From Flavobacteria bacterium MS024-3C (GTDB lineage Bacteria; Bacteroidota; Bacteroidia; Flavobacteriales; Flavobacteriaceae), in NCBI GenBank assembly GCA_000173115.1, contig ABVW01000004.1:31968-95967 (forward strand): DNA of 64,000 bases, written 5' to 3'. The position numbers and the translations under genes are program-made. Below the pieces are notes generated by a model that searched no databases, was not told where the DNA came from, and worked only from the letters and a program-made list of their open reading frames with translations. Each line of letters starts with the position of its first letter. Position 1 is the first letter of the stretch. Shown here piece by piece: positions 36,201-46,573 of this stretch.

Positions 36201-37691
36201 ACAGGACCTATAGTTAATCCTGATTTTACAGGAACACTCACCTTGAACCAAGCCGGAATAAGCGTTCCTTATCTTGGTGTTAATTATAATTTTTCTCCCA
36301 ATGCTAAAATAGGTCTCTATAATCAAGTATTTGATTTTAAAGATATTACGCTAATTGATGATACTCATAACACCCAGGCTAAATTATCAGGCACCATAGA
36401 CCACCGATCTTTTGACGATTGGAAATTAGACCTCACTATAGACGCCTCTTCTGAACGCTTCTTAATTTTGAATACACCTTACGACCCAGAAGCCCTGTAT
36501 TATGGCAGTGGGTTTCTAAATGGCAATGGACGCATTTATGGCCCCACGAAAGCATTGAATATTGATGTTTCTGGCGCTACAGCACTAGGAACATCACTTA
36601 AGATACCCTTACAAGATATTGTGAATGTTGGGGACTATACTTTTATAGATTTTGTAGAAAAGAGGACATTAGATACTGAAGTTACTGTAAAAGAACTAAC
36701 AGACTACAGGGGTTTAGAGCTTAATTTTGATTTGGCAGTAACCCCAGAAGCAGAGGTAGAGATAGTGGTGGATCAAAAATCTGGATCTTCCTTAAAAGGG
36801 ACCGGTGGAGGTATCCTACTCATGGAAATTAACACCAATGGAAAGTTTAAAATGTTTGGAGATTTTGTAGTAGCTACAGGGTCTTATAATTATAAATTTG
36901 GGGGTTTTATAGACAAAACATTTAAAGTAAATCCGGGAGGGAGTATTATTTGGGACGGAGACCCAATGGGGGCCCAGCTCAATATGGAAGCTTCTTATGG
37001 TTTGTTTGCCAATCCAGCACCACTTTTAGAGAGTAGTGGCTATACCAATAGAATTCCAACAGAGGTATTGGTCCGTTTAAATGGTGCCTTAGAAAACCCT
37101 AATATAGATTTTGACATTGCTTTCCCAGGAACCAATTCAGTAGTAAAATCAGAATTAAAATACGCCCTGCAAGATCCCACCGTTCAGGATAGAAACGCTT
37201 TTTTCCTTCTCGCTCAAGGAACTTTTGTCAACGACGCCACAGGAATTAACCAACAGGCAGTTACTGGCAACCTGCTGCAGTCTGCCTCAGGATTGTTGAG
37301 TAGTATATTAGAAGGAAGCAATGACAAACTCAACTTTGGATTGTCTTATGAGCAAGGAATGCTGGACAGGGTCTCAAATTTGCAGACGGATTCAAGAATA
37401 GGGGTGAGTGTGAGTACCCAGATTAGTGATCGGGTATTATTTAATGGAAGATTGGGCGTGCCTGTGGGTGGTGTTACAGAAAATGTAGTGGCTGGAGACG
37501 CAGAAATACAAATCATCCTAAACGATCAAGGGAGCTTATCTGCTAAAATTTTCAATAGAGAGAATGAAATTCAGCAATTTTTAGCTGACAGGCAGGGGTA
37601 TACCCAGGGCGTAGGACTCTCTTATCAGGTAGATTTTAATTCTTTTCAAGAGTTGTTGAGAAAGATTTTGAATAAAAAAGAAGGGGAATAA
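33279..37691 (+). CDS. TamB-like translocation and assembly module protein
   Basis: 1470 residues. One N-terminal membrane anchor (about 15-40), then a very long region of beta-strand repeats (AsmA/TamB-like lipid-channel rod), and a C-terminal DUF490/TamB domain (from about 1040) with the characteristic late GGFIDKTFKVNPGGSIIWDGDPMG and QDRNAFFLLAQG-like segments. Such proteins bridge inner and outer membrane and move phospholipids or help assemble outer-membrane proteins. The only possible start before the anchor is a TTG (33279), as an in-frame stop lies directly upstream. Divergent from tsaD. Confidence 0.9.
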   Translation: MISHKGKTYSAIKKYRKIVIQIALGVLLFLSLGTLLLSSATFQTYLARKLTDSLADKYGINLSVNGVEGSLFTFQFGLNDVFAEDYKQDTLFYAKQIKAPILDFNALVKGRFSLGKVLIDQLTYKITTYPNSEQSNWGVFLEKVTLENTESSGANPFELFAKQVQISNARFVITDFNKTQPALFSANNLLIKATDFKIKGPQVNAAIKQLTFDTPNGIAVSDLSTQFSYGLNQMRFESLILKTPHSTILGQVTLDYDREDFGDFYNKVLFHAQFKDSQIGTADINLLYPEFDQTSVFNFSANLDGTLNKLNASNLFLTSDNTALRGDFGFNAFFDTLTPFYLDANIKGFESQYGSLKRLMPRVLGNNLPLSMSRLGTFTLRGNAAIGADQITTQINASTRLGNFYAAVDLSNITDINRGVYEGFLSLIDFDLGAYTQINALGAVSMDANIKGTGFLLNNLNTNLEGLVYNMTLKGYNYIDASVSGLFKNERFEGSLSVEDPNCKFSFSGLADFSKANRAFNFNASVDYANLHQMNLVKDSIALFKGDLDIDLKGTDIDNVLGVLAFKNTQYKNAKNTYFFEDFNVAADSLVDGFRTISINSKDIISGAIRGRYKLLEFGKLLQNAMGSIYTNYKPFEVTKGQEMTFEFDIYNTLVEIFLPEVQFGPNTFIRGALQADAGVFKLDFKSPQFSLYNNLLDSVVLKVDTKNPLFNTFLALKSAKTPYYDIEDLRLINNTLQDTLFFRAEFKGGKDRSDLFGLNFYHTFNDGKQSVIGLKKSTLVFKGADWFINEAGNKDNKVIFNKNLDSVFVSSLVMSSPERENVVLNGQLADSTYKDIRLSFSKVALRKIFPRVDSLDLDGKVNGELNILQKDNVYFPNSNLDIADFEINKTVLGNLDLDLLGNGDLSDFIINAKLLRDKEEKLRLLGNIFKSDSSDYQIKLLASFNAFPLEPFSPLGKGVIGNIRGGLWGNAEITGPIVNPDFTGTLTLNQAGISVPYLGVNYNFSPNAKIGLYNQVFDFKDITLIDDTHNTQAKLSGTIDHRSFDDWKLDLTIDASSERFLILNTPYDPEALYYGSGFLNGNGRIYGPTKALNIDVSGATALGTSLKIPLQDIVNVGDYTFIDFVEKRTLDTEVTVKELTDYRGLELNFDLAVTPEAEVEIVVDQKSGSSLKGTGGGILLMEINTNGKFKMFGDFVVATGSYNYKFGGFIDKTFKVNPGGSIIWDGDPMGAQLNMEASYGLFANPAPLLESSGYTNRIPTEVLVRLNGALENPNIDFDIAFPGTNSVVKSELKYALQDPTVQDRNAFFLLAQGTFVNDATGINQQAVTGNLLQSASGLLSSILEGSNDKLNFGLSYEQGMLDRVSNLQTDSRIGVSVSTQISDRVLFNGRLGVPVGGVTENVVAGDAEIQIILNDQGSLSAKIFNRENEIQQFLADRQGYTQGVGLSYQVDFNSFQELLRKILNKKEGE

Positions 37692-37821
37692 AGTAGGTAT
37701 ATCACAATATTCTAAGCTTTTTATTAACGAAAACGTTTGAATTTTCAGTTCAAATTAAATATTCTCTAAAATAGCCGTTTACATCCGTTTAAGTTTGTTA
37801 ATTTTACGCTTTTAATAGATT

Positions 37822-38808
37822 ATGAGTACAGAAATTAAAAAAATTGGGGTATTTACATCCGGTGGAGATTCACCAGGAATGAATGCTGCTATTCGTTCTG
37901 TAGTGAGAACTTGTGCCTACATGAAGATTGAATGTATAGGGATTTACAGGGGTTACGAAGGGATGATAGAGGGTGATTTTAAACCCATGGACGCTAGAAG
38001 TGTCAATAATATAATCAATAAAGGAGGTACTATTTTAAAGTCTGCGAGGTCTTTGGAGTTTAGAACCCCTGAGGGAAGGGCTAAAGCCTATGCAAATCTT
38101 AAAAAAGAAGGTATAGATGCTTTTGTGGTTATTGGAGGAGACGGAAGTTTTACCGGAGCCATGATCTTTAACCAAGAATACAATTTTCCAGTCATTGGGA
38201 TTCCTGGGACTATAGACAATGATATTTACGGCACAACTTATACGGTAGGTTTTGACACTGCTTTAAATACAGTTGTAGAGGTCATAGATAAGATAAGGGA
38301 CACCGCCAGTTCTCATAACAGACTTTTCTTTGTAGAAGTTATGGGAAGAGATGTGGGACATATAGCCTTAAACGCAGGCGTAGGTGCAGGAGCAGAAGAA
38401 ATCTTAATCCCTGAAGAGAACCTTGGATTAGATCGTTTGTTAGAGTCTTTAAAAAGATCCAAACAGTCTGGAAAATCATCCAGTATTGTTGTAGTTGCTG
38501 AAGGTGATAAAACCGGTAAAAATGTTTTTGAACTCAAAGAATACGTAGAGGAGCACATTCCTATTTACGACGTACGTGTTTCAGTATTGGGCCACATGCA
38601 GCGTGGTGGTTCGCCTTCTTGCTTTGATCGTGTACTTGCCAGTAGAATGGGCGTTAAAGCTGTGGAAGCCCTACTAGAAGGCAAGAGCAGTCTAATGGTG
38701 GGAATTCAAGACAATAAATTAACATTAACTCCTTTAATTAAAGCGATTAAAGGACACACAAAAATAGATAAGGAACTCATTAGAGTGTCCGATATCATGT
38801 CAACATAA
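37822..38808 (+). CDS. pfkA: ATP-dependent 6-phosphofructokinase
   Basis: 328 residues. ATP-binding GGDSPGMNAAIR (about 13-24), catalytic PGTIDNDI (about 129-136), MGRDVGHIA and the GHMQRGGSPSCFDRV motif near the C-terminus. It phosphorylates fructose 6-phosphate in glycolysis. It is followed after 18 bp by gap. A -7 like TAAGTTTG lies at 37790-37797, 24 bp upstream of the start, without a clear -33. Confidence 0.97.
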   Translation: MSTEIKKIGVFTSGGDSPGMNAAIRSVVRTCAYMKIECIGIYRGYEGMIEGDFKPMDARSVNNIINKGGTILKSARSLEFRTPEGRAKAYANLKKEGIDAFVVIGGDGSFTGAMIFNQEYNFPVIGIPGTIDNDIYGTTYTVGFDTALNTVVEVIDKIRDTASSHNRLFFVEVMGRDVGHIALNAGVGAGAEEILIPEENLGLDRLLESLKRSKQSGKSSSIVVVAEGDKTGKNVFELKEYVEEHIPIYDVRVSVLGHMQRGGSPSCFDRVLASRMGVKAVEALLEGKSSLMVGIQDNKLTLTPLIKAIKGHTKIDKELIRVSDIMST

Positions 38809-39831
<1,023 letters not shown>

Positions 39832-39845
39832 TAATTACTTTTTAT

Positions 39846-39873
39846 AAGCCCTGGGTATAACTCGGGGCTTTTT
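39846..39873 (+). terminator. Terminator after pfkA-gap
   Basis: Hairpin AAGCCC(T)G / C(G)GGGCTT with a T5 run, between gap and the kinase gene. Readthrough into the kinase is possible because it starts only 14 bp later. Confidence 0.85.
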
Positions 39874-39886
39874 ATATATTATAACT

Positions 39887-40738
39887 ATGATTTTAATAGC
39901 AGACAGTGGGGCTACAAAATCTGATTGGATTGCCTTGGATGAAAAGGGGAATCAATTATTTTTTACCCAAACATTAGGTTTATCTCCTGAAGTACTCACC
40001 AGAGACGTGATTGAAGATAGATTGGCCAATAATTTTGAACTTTCCAAGAATTCAGAAGTCGTTACCCATGTATACTTTTACGGTGCTGGATGTGGCACGG
40101 ATAGGATGAAAAATTTCTTAGCAGAAATTTTCAGCACCTTTTTTCCAAACGCACAAACAGATGTTCGCGAAGACACCTATGCCGCCGTTTATGCGACCAC
40201 CAAACTAGGGGATCCTGGAATTGTATGTATTCTAGGAACTGGGTCTAATTGTAGTTATTATGACGGTCATCAGCTTTTTCAAAAAGTGCAATCATTGGGT
40301 TATATCCTAATGGACGATGGTAGTGGTAACTTCTTTGGCAGAAAGCTTATTAGGGATTATTACTTCCATAAAATGCCACAGGATTTAGGCATTCAATTTG
40401 CCAAAGAATTTAATCTAGAGGCAGATGTGATTAAAGAAAATTTATACAAACAGCCCAATCCAAATACTTATTTGGCCAAGTTTGCTAAGTTCATAGTGGA
40501 ACACAAAAAGCATCCTTACTGCAATGGAGTTATTAAAAAAGGACTACAGCAGTTTGTGAACAATTATATTATGCAGTTTGAATTGGCTACTAAAGTACCT
40601 GTTCATTTTGTAGGAAGTATCGCATTCTATCTTCAAGAAGAGCTCAAAGAGGTGATGGATCGTAATGATTTAATAGTGGGACAAATTAGACAAAGACCTA
40701 TCGATGGTTTGGTTGAGTTTCACAAAGAGAATATCTAA
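39887..40738 (+). CDS. BadF/BadG-type ATPase, N-acetylglucosamine-kinase-like
   Basis: 283 residues. ASKHA-fold phosphate-1 motif ADSGATKSDWIALD at the start, LGTGSNCSYYDG near residue 113 and GYILMDDGSGNFFGRKL near residue 138, which match the BadF/NAGK-like sugar kinases. Probably phosphorylates an amino sugar such as GlcNAc from cell-wall recycling. Follows gap, so it is coupled to central sugar metabolism. Confidence 0.85.
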   Translation: MILIADSGATKSDWIALDEKGNQLFFTQTLGLSPEVLTRDVIEDRLANNFELSKNSEVVTHVYFYGAGCGTDRMKNFLAEIFSTFFPNAQTDVREDTYAAVYATTKLGDPGIVCILGTGSNCSYYDGHQLFQKVQSLGYILMDDGSGNFFGRKLIRDYYFHKMPQDLGIQFAKEFNLEADVIKENLYKQPNPNTYLAKFAKFIVEHKKHPYCNGVIKKGLQQFVNNYIMQFELATKVPVHFVGSIAFYLQEELKEVMDRNDLIVGQIRQRPIDGLVEFHKENI

Positions 40739-40756
40739 ATAAGTACCGCTTTATAT

Positions 40757-40790
40757 AAAAAAAAGGCCTGAATTTTCAGGCCTTTTTTTA
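40757..40790. terminator. Bidirectional terminator between kinase and ridA
   Basis: Perfect stem AAAAGGCCTGAA / TTCAGGCCTTTT with flanking A and T runs, between two convergent genes. Confidence 0.92.
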
Positions 40791-40805
40791 TAGGTAAAGT
40801 GTTGT

Positions 40806-41189
40806 TTATTCAATGACAGCAATCATAGAAATTTCCACATTGACAAACATGGGTAAGTTAGCAACTTCTATCGTTTCTCTCGCTGGGGCTGTTGCAGCAT
40901 TGAAAAAGCTTCCGTATACGCCATTGATTGCTTTAAATTGGTGCATGTCTTTTACAAATATACTTGCCTTTACGACAGATTCAAAAGTAGCACCAGCAGC
41001 TGTTAGAATGGCTTCAATATTTTTCATGACTTGAAGGGTCTCTTCCTCTATGCTACCACTTACTAAATTACCTGTGCTAGGGTAAATAGGGGTTTGGCCA
41101 GAGATATATAGGGTGTTTCCGCTCAAAACTGCTTGGTTATATGGACCTATAGGTGCGGGTGCATTGGGTGTTGTAATTATTTTTTTCAT
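40806..41189 (-). CDS. ridA: RidA-family reactive imine deaminase
   Basis: 127 residues. Motifs PIGPYNQAV, SGQTPIYPSTG, VKASIFVKDM and the catalytic-arginine region APARETIEVANLP are all present. It hydrolyses reactive enamine/imine intermediates from amino-acid metabolism. It lies downstream of the lptD-like gene on the same strand (113-bp gap), a neighbourhood I recall from other flavobacteria. Confidence 0.95.
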   Translation of the reverse strand: MKKIITTPNAPAPIGPYNQAVLSGNTLYISGQTPIYPSTGNLVSGSIEEETLQVMKNIEAILTAAGATFESVVKASIFVKDMHQFKAINGVYGSFFNAATAPARETIEVANLPMFVNVEISMIAVIE

Positions 41190-41302
41190 GGTATTTTTTT
41201 ATGAAGTTATTAAATTCTTCTTAGATCTAGTCAACTAAAAATAAGCCAAAGCTTGGGTTGTTTTGAGTGAGATCTTTATAGCAATACCAACCCTATAAAT
41301 GA

Positions 41303-44038
41303 TTAGCGGACTGGTTGGTTTCTTTTCTCCCATTTCAAGTCACTCAATAGGGAACTCTTTATTCCAATAAAGAAATACCATCTTTCGTAATCACCAAAGG
41401 GGGTCCAGTCAAAATTAAGTCTAAAGTCATTTAAATCTCTCTCTACTCTAAATTGGGTAAGCGTAAATCCCTTGTTTTTAAAATCATAACCTGAAGAAAC
41501 GCCTACTTTCCACATAGGGGTAAGGTCTACATTTCCAGAGAACATAAGCGAGTTGTTGGTGAAATCTTGTTGTCTATTAGAATTGTTATAAGTAATGGCA
41601 TAAGCCAAATTTAAACTCCATGGAATCTTTGTGCCGTAAATTGGGTTTTCTACTGCGTCACCCCCTGAGTCATTGCCAAAACTTCTATTGTCACTAAACT
41701 CACCAGCCCTACCAAAAAGCCCATCTGAACGCCCTCCTGAAGCAGCCATATAAAAATCTTGCTGGTTCTCTATCTTTCTTTTGTCTTCTTCAGAGGCCTC
41801 TTTTTCGGAACCCTTATTCTTTTTAAAACTATCATTATTTAAGGAGTAACTCAGGTTGGCGCTCCCCCTAGTAAGTCTAAATAAACCACCCCCATTTTGG
41901 ACATTTAAGGTGTTTATCCTTCTGCCGTTGTTGTCTATGGCGTAGGGATCTAAATTCCCTGAAAAGTTCACAGATAATTTAGAATTAAATAAGCTGGTTC
42001 CTCCTGAGAAGTTTACAGGAGCTAAACGCAGTGAGTCTGCTTCAAAATTGTAGCTAGAAGAGAAGTTCAAGTTGTTTAAAAGACTCACTTTTCTAGGTTC
42101 TGTTTGGGTAGAGTCTTTTGGAGCCATTTTAGCTTCAAGGGTATTTTGAAGTGAAAAACCTACTGACCTTGATGATTGTAATCCAGGGGCGCCAAACATA
42201 GATCCCTCAAATCTAGTGTACTGAACCATTTTTCCGTTGGCGTCCAAGTAGCTGTCGTAGAATTGATCAAAAGAGGGAAGGTATCCAATGCTAATAGAGG
42301 GTCTTATCACATGTCTTAATGCCTGAATTTTAGATCCCTCTTTAAAAGCAAACGTCCCATAAACAGTGGTTCCTATACTAGCGCTTAAGTTGTATTTGTT
42401 AAAACGATCAAAGCCCTTAATAGTGTCTTTAATCAACATACCATTTTCCACCCTTTTATTAAAAGTTTCAAACACCCATGAATCTTCGTAGCTACCCCCC
42501 ACAGAAACACTAAAGTATTTGGCTACCTTAAAGTTGGTGTTAAATGGGATGCTATGGGTCATACCAAGCTTAGCTCCTTTAAACATCTCTTTTTTAAAGA
42601 AAAGCGAGTCCGTGGTTTGGAACCTGTTTTCCCCCCTAGTGGAATAAGTGAAGTTTATATTTTGTAAGATCCCTTTTTTTATACCATCTCTCTTGGCAAA
42701 GGGGTAAATACGTTCCATGCTTGCTTGAAAAGTTGGGAGCGTAAGGTTTATAGCTTGCGTATTGTTGTTCTGATTGTGAGAGGCCGTTACAGACATGTTT
42801 ACTGCCGGATAATCTGGAAAATTCTTCGAGTATGATATTGAAGAAGACATGTTATTGTTTTGTGTATTAGGAAGGTTCATCTGGTTTAATGAGCTTCTAA
42901 AATACTGACTACTCCCTAAGTTTACTGAGGCAGAAAGTCTAGATGTGGGGTTGGCTTTAGCATCTTGAGAATGAGATATTTGGATGTTGTATATGGTGTT
43001 TTTACCATAGTCACTAAACCCTTTTTGAGAGGTGACTAAATTTTCATACCTGAAATTAATATTACCCCTGTAGCGGTATTTTTTGGTATAAACAGACTGT
43101 GTTCTAAAACCCCAACTTCCGTTGGAATACACATCTCCTGTGAGGTTTAAATCTAAATAATCAGAGATGGGTAGGTAATAGCCACCGTTTTGGAGAAAAT
43201 ACCCCCTATCTGGATCATTTCCAAAAGTGGGCATAATCAGTCCCTTTGACCTTCCTGAGGTCATTGGGAAATAACCAAAGGGCAGTGCTATAGGGGTTGG
43301 AACGTCAGAAATATATAAGTTGGCAAGGCCTGAAATTATTTTCTTTTTAGGGACAAATTTTGCCTTTCTAATTCGAATATAAAAATCGGGATCTTCTGGG
43401 GTTTGTGAGGAAGTCATTCGAATGTCTTTTAAAAAGTACACCGAATCATTCTCTTTTTTGGTCAGATTGGCCAAGACATTCATGCTCTCCCCTCCAAAGG
43501 AACCCAGGCCAGCTTGTTGTTCGGATCTTGAATTCCATATCAGTGCTTTTTGGGTGTCAAAATTAAAGCGAATGGAGTCTGGATTTACAGTGCTATTGGC
43601 TTGAATAAAATTTGGCAATTGCGAAAACTTACCTTCTTTGTCTTTGAGTCTTCCAGCATAAACCTCATTTTTAAGGTAATCCATGTCTATTTTACCCGAA
43701 GTAAGTTCAGTGTCTTGGTAGTATAATTCTGCTTCATCATACAAGTAAATGGCATGACTAGAAGTGCTCATTTTGGCATAAGCCTTTGCTTTATAGCGTA
43801 TTTTATCTACTAAAATACCAGGCTTCTCAATGACAGAGTCTTTAGGAATACTGTCTGAAAGGGCGCTCTTTGGTTTTCTCCCATTTCTTCGCTCTGCCAT
43901 CCTTTCTTCTAAAATCTTGAGGCTGTCTTGTTTGCTCTGCATCATCACAGACAGCGAGCTTCCCTCTTGGGCATAGGTTGTCGAGACTGCTAATAAGAGT
44001 CCAAAGAACAACAAAAAAAAAGACTTTTTTAAGAACAA
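41303..44038 (-). CDS. lptD: LptD-like LPS-assembly outer-membrane protein
   Basis: 911 residues. A signal peptide (ends VSTTYAQ) is followed by an OstA-like region (ASTSSHAIYLYDEAELYYQDTELTSGKIDMDY) and a long C-terminal part with alternating beta strands ending in a short aromatic/charged tail, as in the Bacteroidota putative LptD. The YISDVPTPIALPFGYFPM segment is typical of LptD. It inserts lipopolysaccharide into the outer leaflet. Divergent from the amidase gene. Confidence 0.88.
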   Translation of the reverse strand: MFLKKSFFLLFFGLLLAVSTTYAQEGSSLSVMMQSKQDSLKILEERMAERRNGRKPKSALSDSIPKDSVIEKPGILVDKIRYKAKAYAKMSTSSHAIYLYDEAELYYQDTELTSGKIDMDYLKNEVYAGRLKDKEGKFSQLPNFIQANSTVNPDSIRFNFDTQKALIWNSRSEQQAGLGSFGGESMNVLANLTKKENDSVYFLKDIRMTSSQTPEDPDFYIRIRKAKFVPKKKIISGLANLYISDVPTPIALPFGYFPMTSGRSKGLIMPTFGNDPDRGYFLQNGGYYLPISDYLDLNLTGDVYSNGSWGFRTQSVYTKKYRYRGNINFRYENLVTSQKGFSDYGKNTIYNIQISHSQDAKANPTSRLSASVNLGSSQYFRSSLNQMNLPNTQNNNMSSSISYSKNFPDYPAVNMSVTASHNQNNNTQAINLTLPTFQASMERIYPFAKRDGIKKGILQNINFTYSTRGENRFQTTDSLFFKKEMFKGAKLGMTHSIPFNTNFKVAKYFSVSVGGSYEDSWVFETFNKRVENGMLIKDTIKGFDRFNKYNLSASIGTTVYGTFAFKEGSKIQALRHVIRPSISIGYLPSFDQFYDSYLDANGKMVQYTRFEGSMFGAPGLQSSRSVGFSLQNTLEAKMAPKDSTQTEPRKVSLLNNLNFSSSYNFEADSLRLAPVNFSGGTSLFNSKLSVNFSGNLDPYAIDNNGRRINTLNVQNGGGLFRLTRGSANLSYSLNNDSFKKNKGSEKEASEEDKRKIENQQDFYMAASGGRSDGLFGRAGEFSDNRSFGNDSGGDAVENPIYGTKIPWSLNLAYAITYNNSNRQQDFTNNSLMFSGNVDLTPMWKVGVSSGYDFKNKGFTLTQFRVERDLNDFRLNFDWTPFGDYERWYFFIGIKSSLLSDLKWEKRNQPVR

Positions 44039-44197
44039 AAATTGAAGCGAATTAGTTGCTTTTTATACGTGTTTTGAGGGTTCAAACTTACGCATATTTT
44101 TTATTTTGATCTCTGCTCTTAACAATATATTTAGGCTTCCGTGAGAGCTTATAATTTTGTATTTTTATACCTAGAGTTTAAAAACCTATTGTATTAT

Positions 44198-45511
44198 ATG
44201 AAGATTTCATCTACTTCTTTTTTGTGTTCGTTGTTTTTTATGGCATTTTCTGCATCGGTTTTTGCAAATCCAGACCCAGTAAAACCTTTTGTAGTTGTTC
44301 TAGATGCTGGGCATGGCGGAAAAGACCCTGGTAATTTGGGAAACGGGTATATGGAAAAAATCATCGCCCTAAAAATAGCCTTAGAGGCAGGTGCTTTACT
44401 GTCCTCTTATCAGGATATAAAGGTCATTTACACCAGAGATTCTGATAATTTTGTGGCGTTAACCCAGAGAGGCGCTATTGCTAATAAGGCAAAAGCAGAC
44501 ATATTTATTTCTATTCACTGTGATTCTCACACTTCAAACGCCTTTGGAGCAGGTACTTTTGTTTTGGGATTACATGCCAATAAACAAAACTTTGCGGTGG
44601 CTAAAAAAGAAAACTCAGCCATCTATTTGGAAGAGAATTTTGAAGAACGCTATGCGCAATATGACATTAATTCCCCAGAGTCCGTGATTGGTTTTACCAT
44701 CATGCAAGAGGAATTTTTAGACAAGAGCATTCAATTGGCTAAATCCATGCAAGACCGATTTGCCAAAGGTTTAAAGCGAAATGACAGAAAAGTAAAACAA
44801 GCTGGTTTTATTGTGTTGCACCAGACTTTTATGCCGTCTGTATTGGTAGAAACTGGTTTTTTAACCAATGCCAATGAAGGCGCTTATTTAAACTCTAAGA
44901 AAGGACAGTCTGAAATGGCTGCAGCTATTGCAGAAGCGGTATTGGAATATAAAAATGGACTTCAGACGGTTAGTTTAGAAGCTTTGACAACCGCAGTTAA
45001 AGAGAGCCCAGTGGTCACTAAAATGGCAGAAGTAAAAGAGAGCCCAGTGGTCACTAAAATGGCAGAAGTAAAAGAAATACCGGTTGCTGCTGACGCTGCG
45101 GAAGCAAAAAACATCGAGGAAAAAAAGGAAGATGCTGCTGAAAATCAAACCAATGAAGCGTCAAGTGTAGTAGCTACTCCAGTAGTCAAGACATTATCTC
45201 CGTCAGCCCCAATGGTTGAGAATAAGAAAGAAACAGTTAAAATTAATCCTGGCATTGTTTTTAAAATTCAGCTCATGGCGGTCTCCAAAAAAATACCCCT
45301 AACAGCAGATAATTTCAAAGGCCTGTCTGATATTTTTACAGAACCTGTGGGAAGTTTGCATAGGTATTTTTACGGTAAAACACCGGATTATAAACAAGCC
45401 AAGGATTTGCTTATTCAGGCGGTGAATGCGGGTTATCTAAACGCCTTTGTAGCCGCCTATGAAAATGGCACAAAAATCTCCCTGACAAAAGCCTTAGAAA
45501 GCTTGGACTAA
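44198..45511 (+). CDS. N-acetylmuramoyl-L-alanine amidase with C-terminal SPOR-like region
   Basis: The ATG at 44198 gives 437 residues starting with a signal peptide (MKISSTSFLCSLFFMAFSASVFA); the in-frame ATG at 44141 would put 19 extra residues before it. Amidase_3 domain: VVLDAGHGGKDPG (zinc His), a zinc-binding Glu in GNGYMEKIIALKIA, IHCDSH, and VLVETGFLTNANEG with the catalytic Glu. A low-complexity linker (about 265-345) contains a 12-residue tandem repeat, followed by a C-terminal domain (about 350-437) resembling SPOR-type peptidoglycan binding. It separates daughter-cell walls. First gene of a long rightward operon. Confidence 0.93.
   Translation: MKISSTSFLCSLFFMAFSASVFANPDPVKPFVVVLDAGHGGKDPGNLGNGYMEKIIALKIALEAGALLSSYQDIKVIYTRDSDNFVALTQRGAIANKAKADIFISIHCDSHTSNAFGAGTFVLGLHANKQNFAVAKKENSAIYLEENFEERYAQYDINSPESVIGFTIMQEEFLDKSIQLAKSMQDRFAKGLKRNDRKVKQAGFIVLHQTFMPSVLVETGFLTNANEGAYLNSKKGQSEMAAAIAEAVLEYKNGLQTVSLEALTTAVKESPVVTKMAEVKESPVVTKMAEVKEIPVAADAAEAKNIEEKKEDAAENQTNEASSVVATPVVKTLSPSAPMVENKKETVKINPGIVFKIQLMAVSKKIPLTADNFKGLSDIFTEPVGSLHRYFYGKTPDYKQAKDLLIQAVNAGYLNAFVAAYENGTKISLTKALESLD
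44999..45070 (+). repeat. 36-bp tandem repeat inside the amidase linker
   Basis: Two identical 36-bp copies (44999-45034 and 45035-45070) encode KESPVVTKMAEV twice, followed by a partial, divergent third copy (KEIPVAADAAEA). In-frame, so copy-number change would alter only linker length. Confidence 0.92.
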
Positions 45512-45568
45512 ACAGGGGCCAAAAGTGATTATTATTAGTAAATTTGTGTACAAATAAGAATATATATT

Positions 45569-46570
45569 GTGAATATAAGCAGGGAAATTAAGACGGGAAT
45601 AATTGGTATAGGCGGTATTCTACTGTTTTTGTTGGGGTATAGCTATTTAAAGTCATCGCCTTTATTTGAAAACAATAAGACATTGTATGTGGTGTACCAT
45701 CATGTGGGTGGTTTACAACCAGGAACTGCGGTTTCAATTAATGGTTTTACTGTAGGAAAAGTAAATGATGTAGGCTTTTTAGATGCTTCTGGAGATTTAT
45801 TGGTCACTTTTTCTGTAGACGACAGTTTTAGTTTTTCTAAAAATTCTACCGCGGAACTTTATGACACTGGAATTATTGGGGGGAAAGGAATTCAAATTCT
45901 CCCAGCTTTTGACCAAGGACCCATAGCCCAAGCTGGAGACACTTTAATAGCATCTGTAAAACCAGGTGTTACAGAGTTATTGCAGCAACAGTTAAGCCCT
46001 TTGCAGAACAAAGTGGAGGACGTGATTAAAAATGCAGACTCTCTACTGGTCAATATTAACACAATATTAGACGGAAGAACTAAAAAAGACCTTAAACAAA
46101 GTATAGAAAGCCTAAATATTCTCATAGCTAATACCCAAAAAACGACTGAAGTGCTTTCAAATATTGTGGTGCTCAATAGAGGTGCCATTGAGGGAAGCAT
46201 TCAAAACCTAGATAGTTTTACGGAAAACCTGGCTTTAGTAACAGATTCTATTTCAAAAATGGGGCTCACTAACACCTTTGCAAATTTGGCCCAAACGGCC
46301 GAACAATTAAATGCAATTTTGGCTGGTATTGAAAATGGAGAAGGAAGCTTAGGAAAACTCACCAAAGACACTGAGATGTATGATTATCTGACTCAGACCT
46401 CTAAAGAATTGTCTCTTTTACTTCAGGATGTCCGATTAAATCCAAAGCGATACATCAATGTATCTGTCTTTGGGAAAAAGCAAAAAGAATACCGCCTGCC
46501 CACAAATGATCCAGCAAACAAGACTGTTGATCCAGAGAATCAAAGCAATATAGACGCCCCTAAAAATTAA
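45569..46570 (+). CDS. MCE-family (MlaD-like) lipid-transport protein
   Basis: 333 residues from a GTG start. One N-terminal membrane anchor (TGIIGIGGILLFLLGYSYL), an MCE domain (about 38-115; VYHHVGGLQPGTAVSINGFTVGKV), then a long helical region (about 130-290) and a polar tail. It binds and moves lipids between the membranes, normally with an MlaE/MlaF ABC transporter that is not encoded nearby. It starts 57 bp after the amidase and ends 3 bp before the next gene, so it is in the operon. Confidence 0.9.
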   Translation: MNISREIKTGIIGIGGILLFLLGYSYLKSSPLFENNKTLYVVYHHVGGLQPGTAVSINGFTVGKVNDVGFLDASGDLLVTFSVDDSFSFSKNSTAELYDTGIIGGKGIQILPAFDQGPIAQAGDTLIASVKPGVTELLQQQLSPLQNKVEDVIKNADSLLVNINTILDGRTKKDLKQSIESLNILIANTQKTTEVLSNIVVLNRGAIEGSIQNLDSFTENLALVTDSISKMGLTNTFANLAQTAEQLNAILAGIENGEGSLGKLTKDTEMYDYLTQTSKELSLLLQDVRLNPKRYINVSVFGKKQKEYRLPTNDPANKTVDPENQSNIDAPKN

Positions 46571-46573
46571 TAT

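Noticed and set aside
44478..44687. A small plus-strand frame inside the amidase gene
   Set aside because: It overlaps the conserved amidase domain in another frame and shows no independent features.
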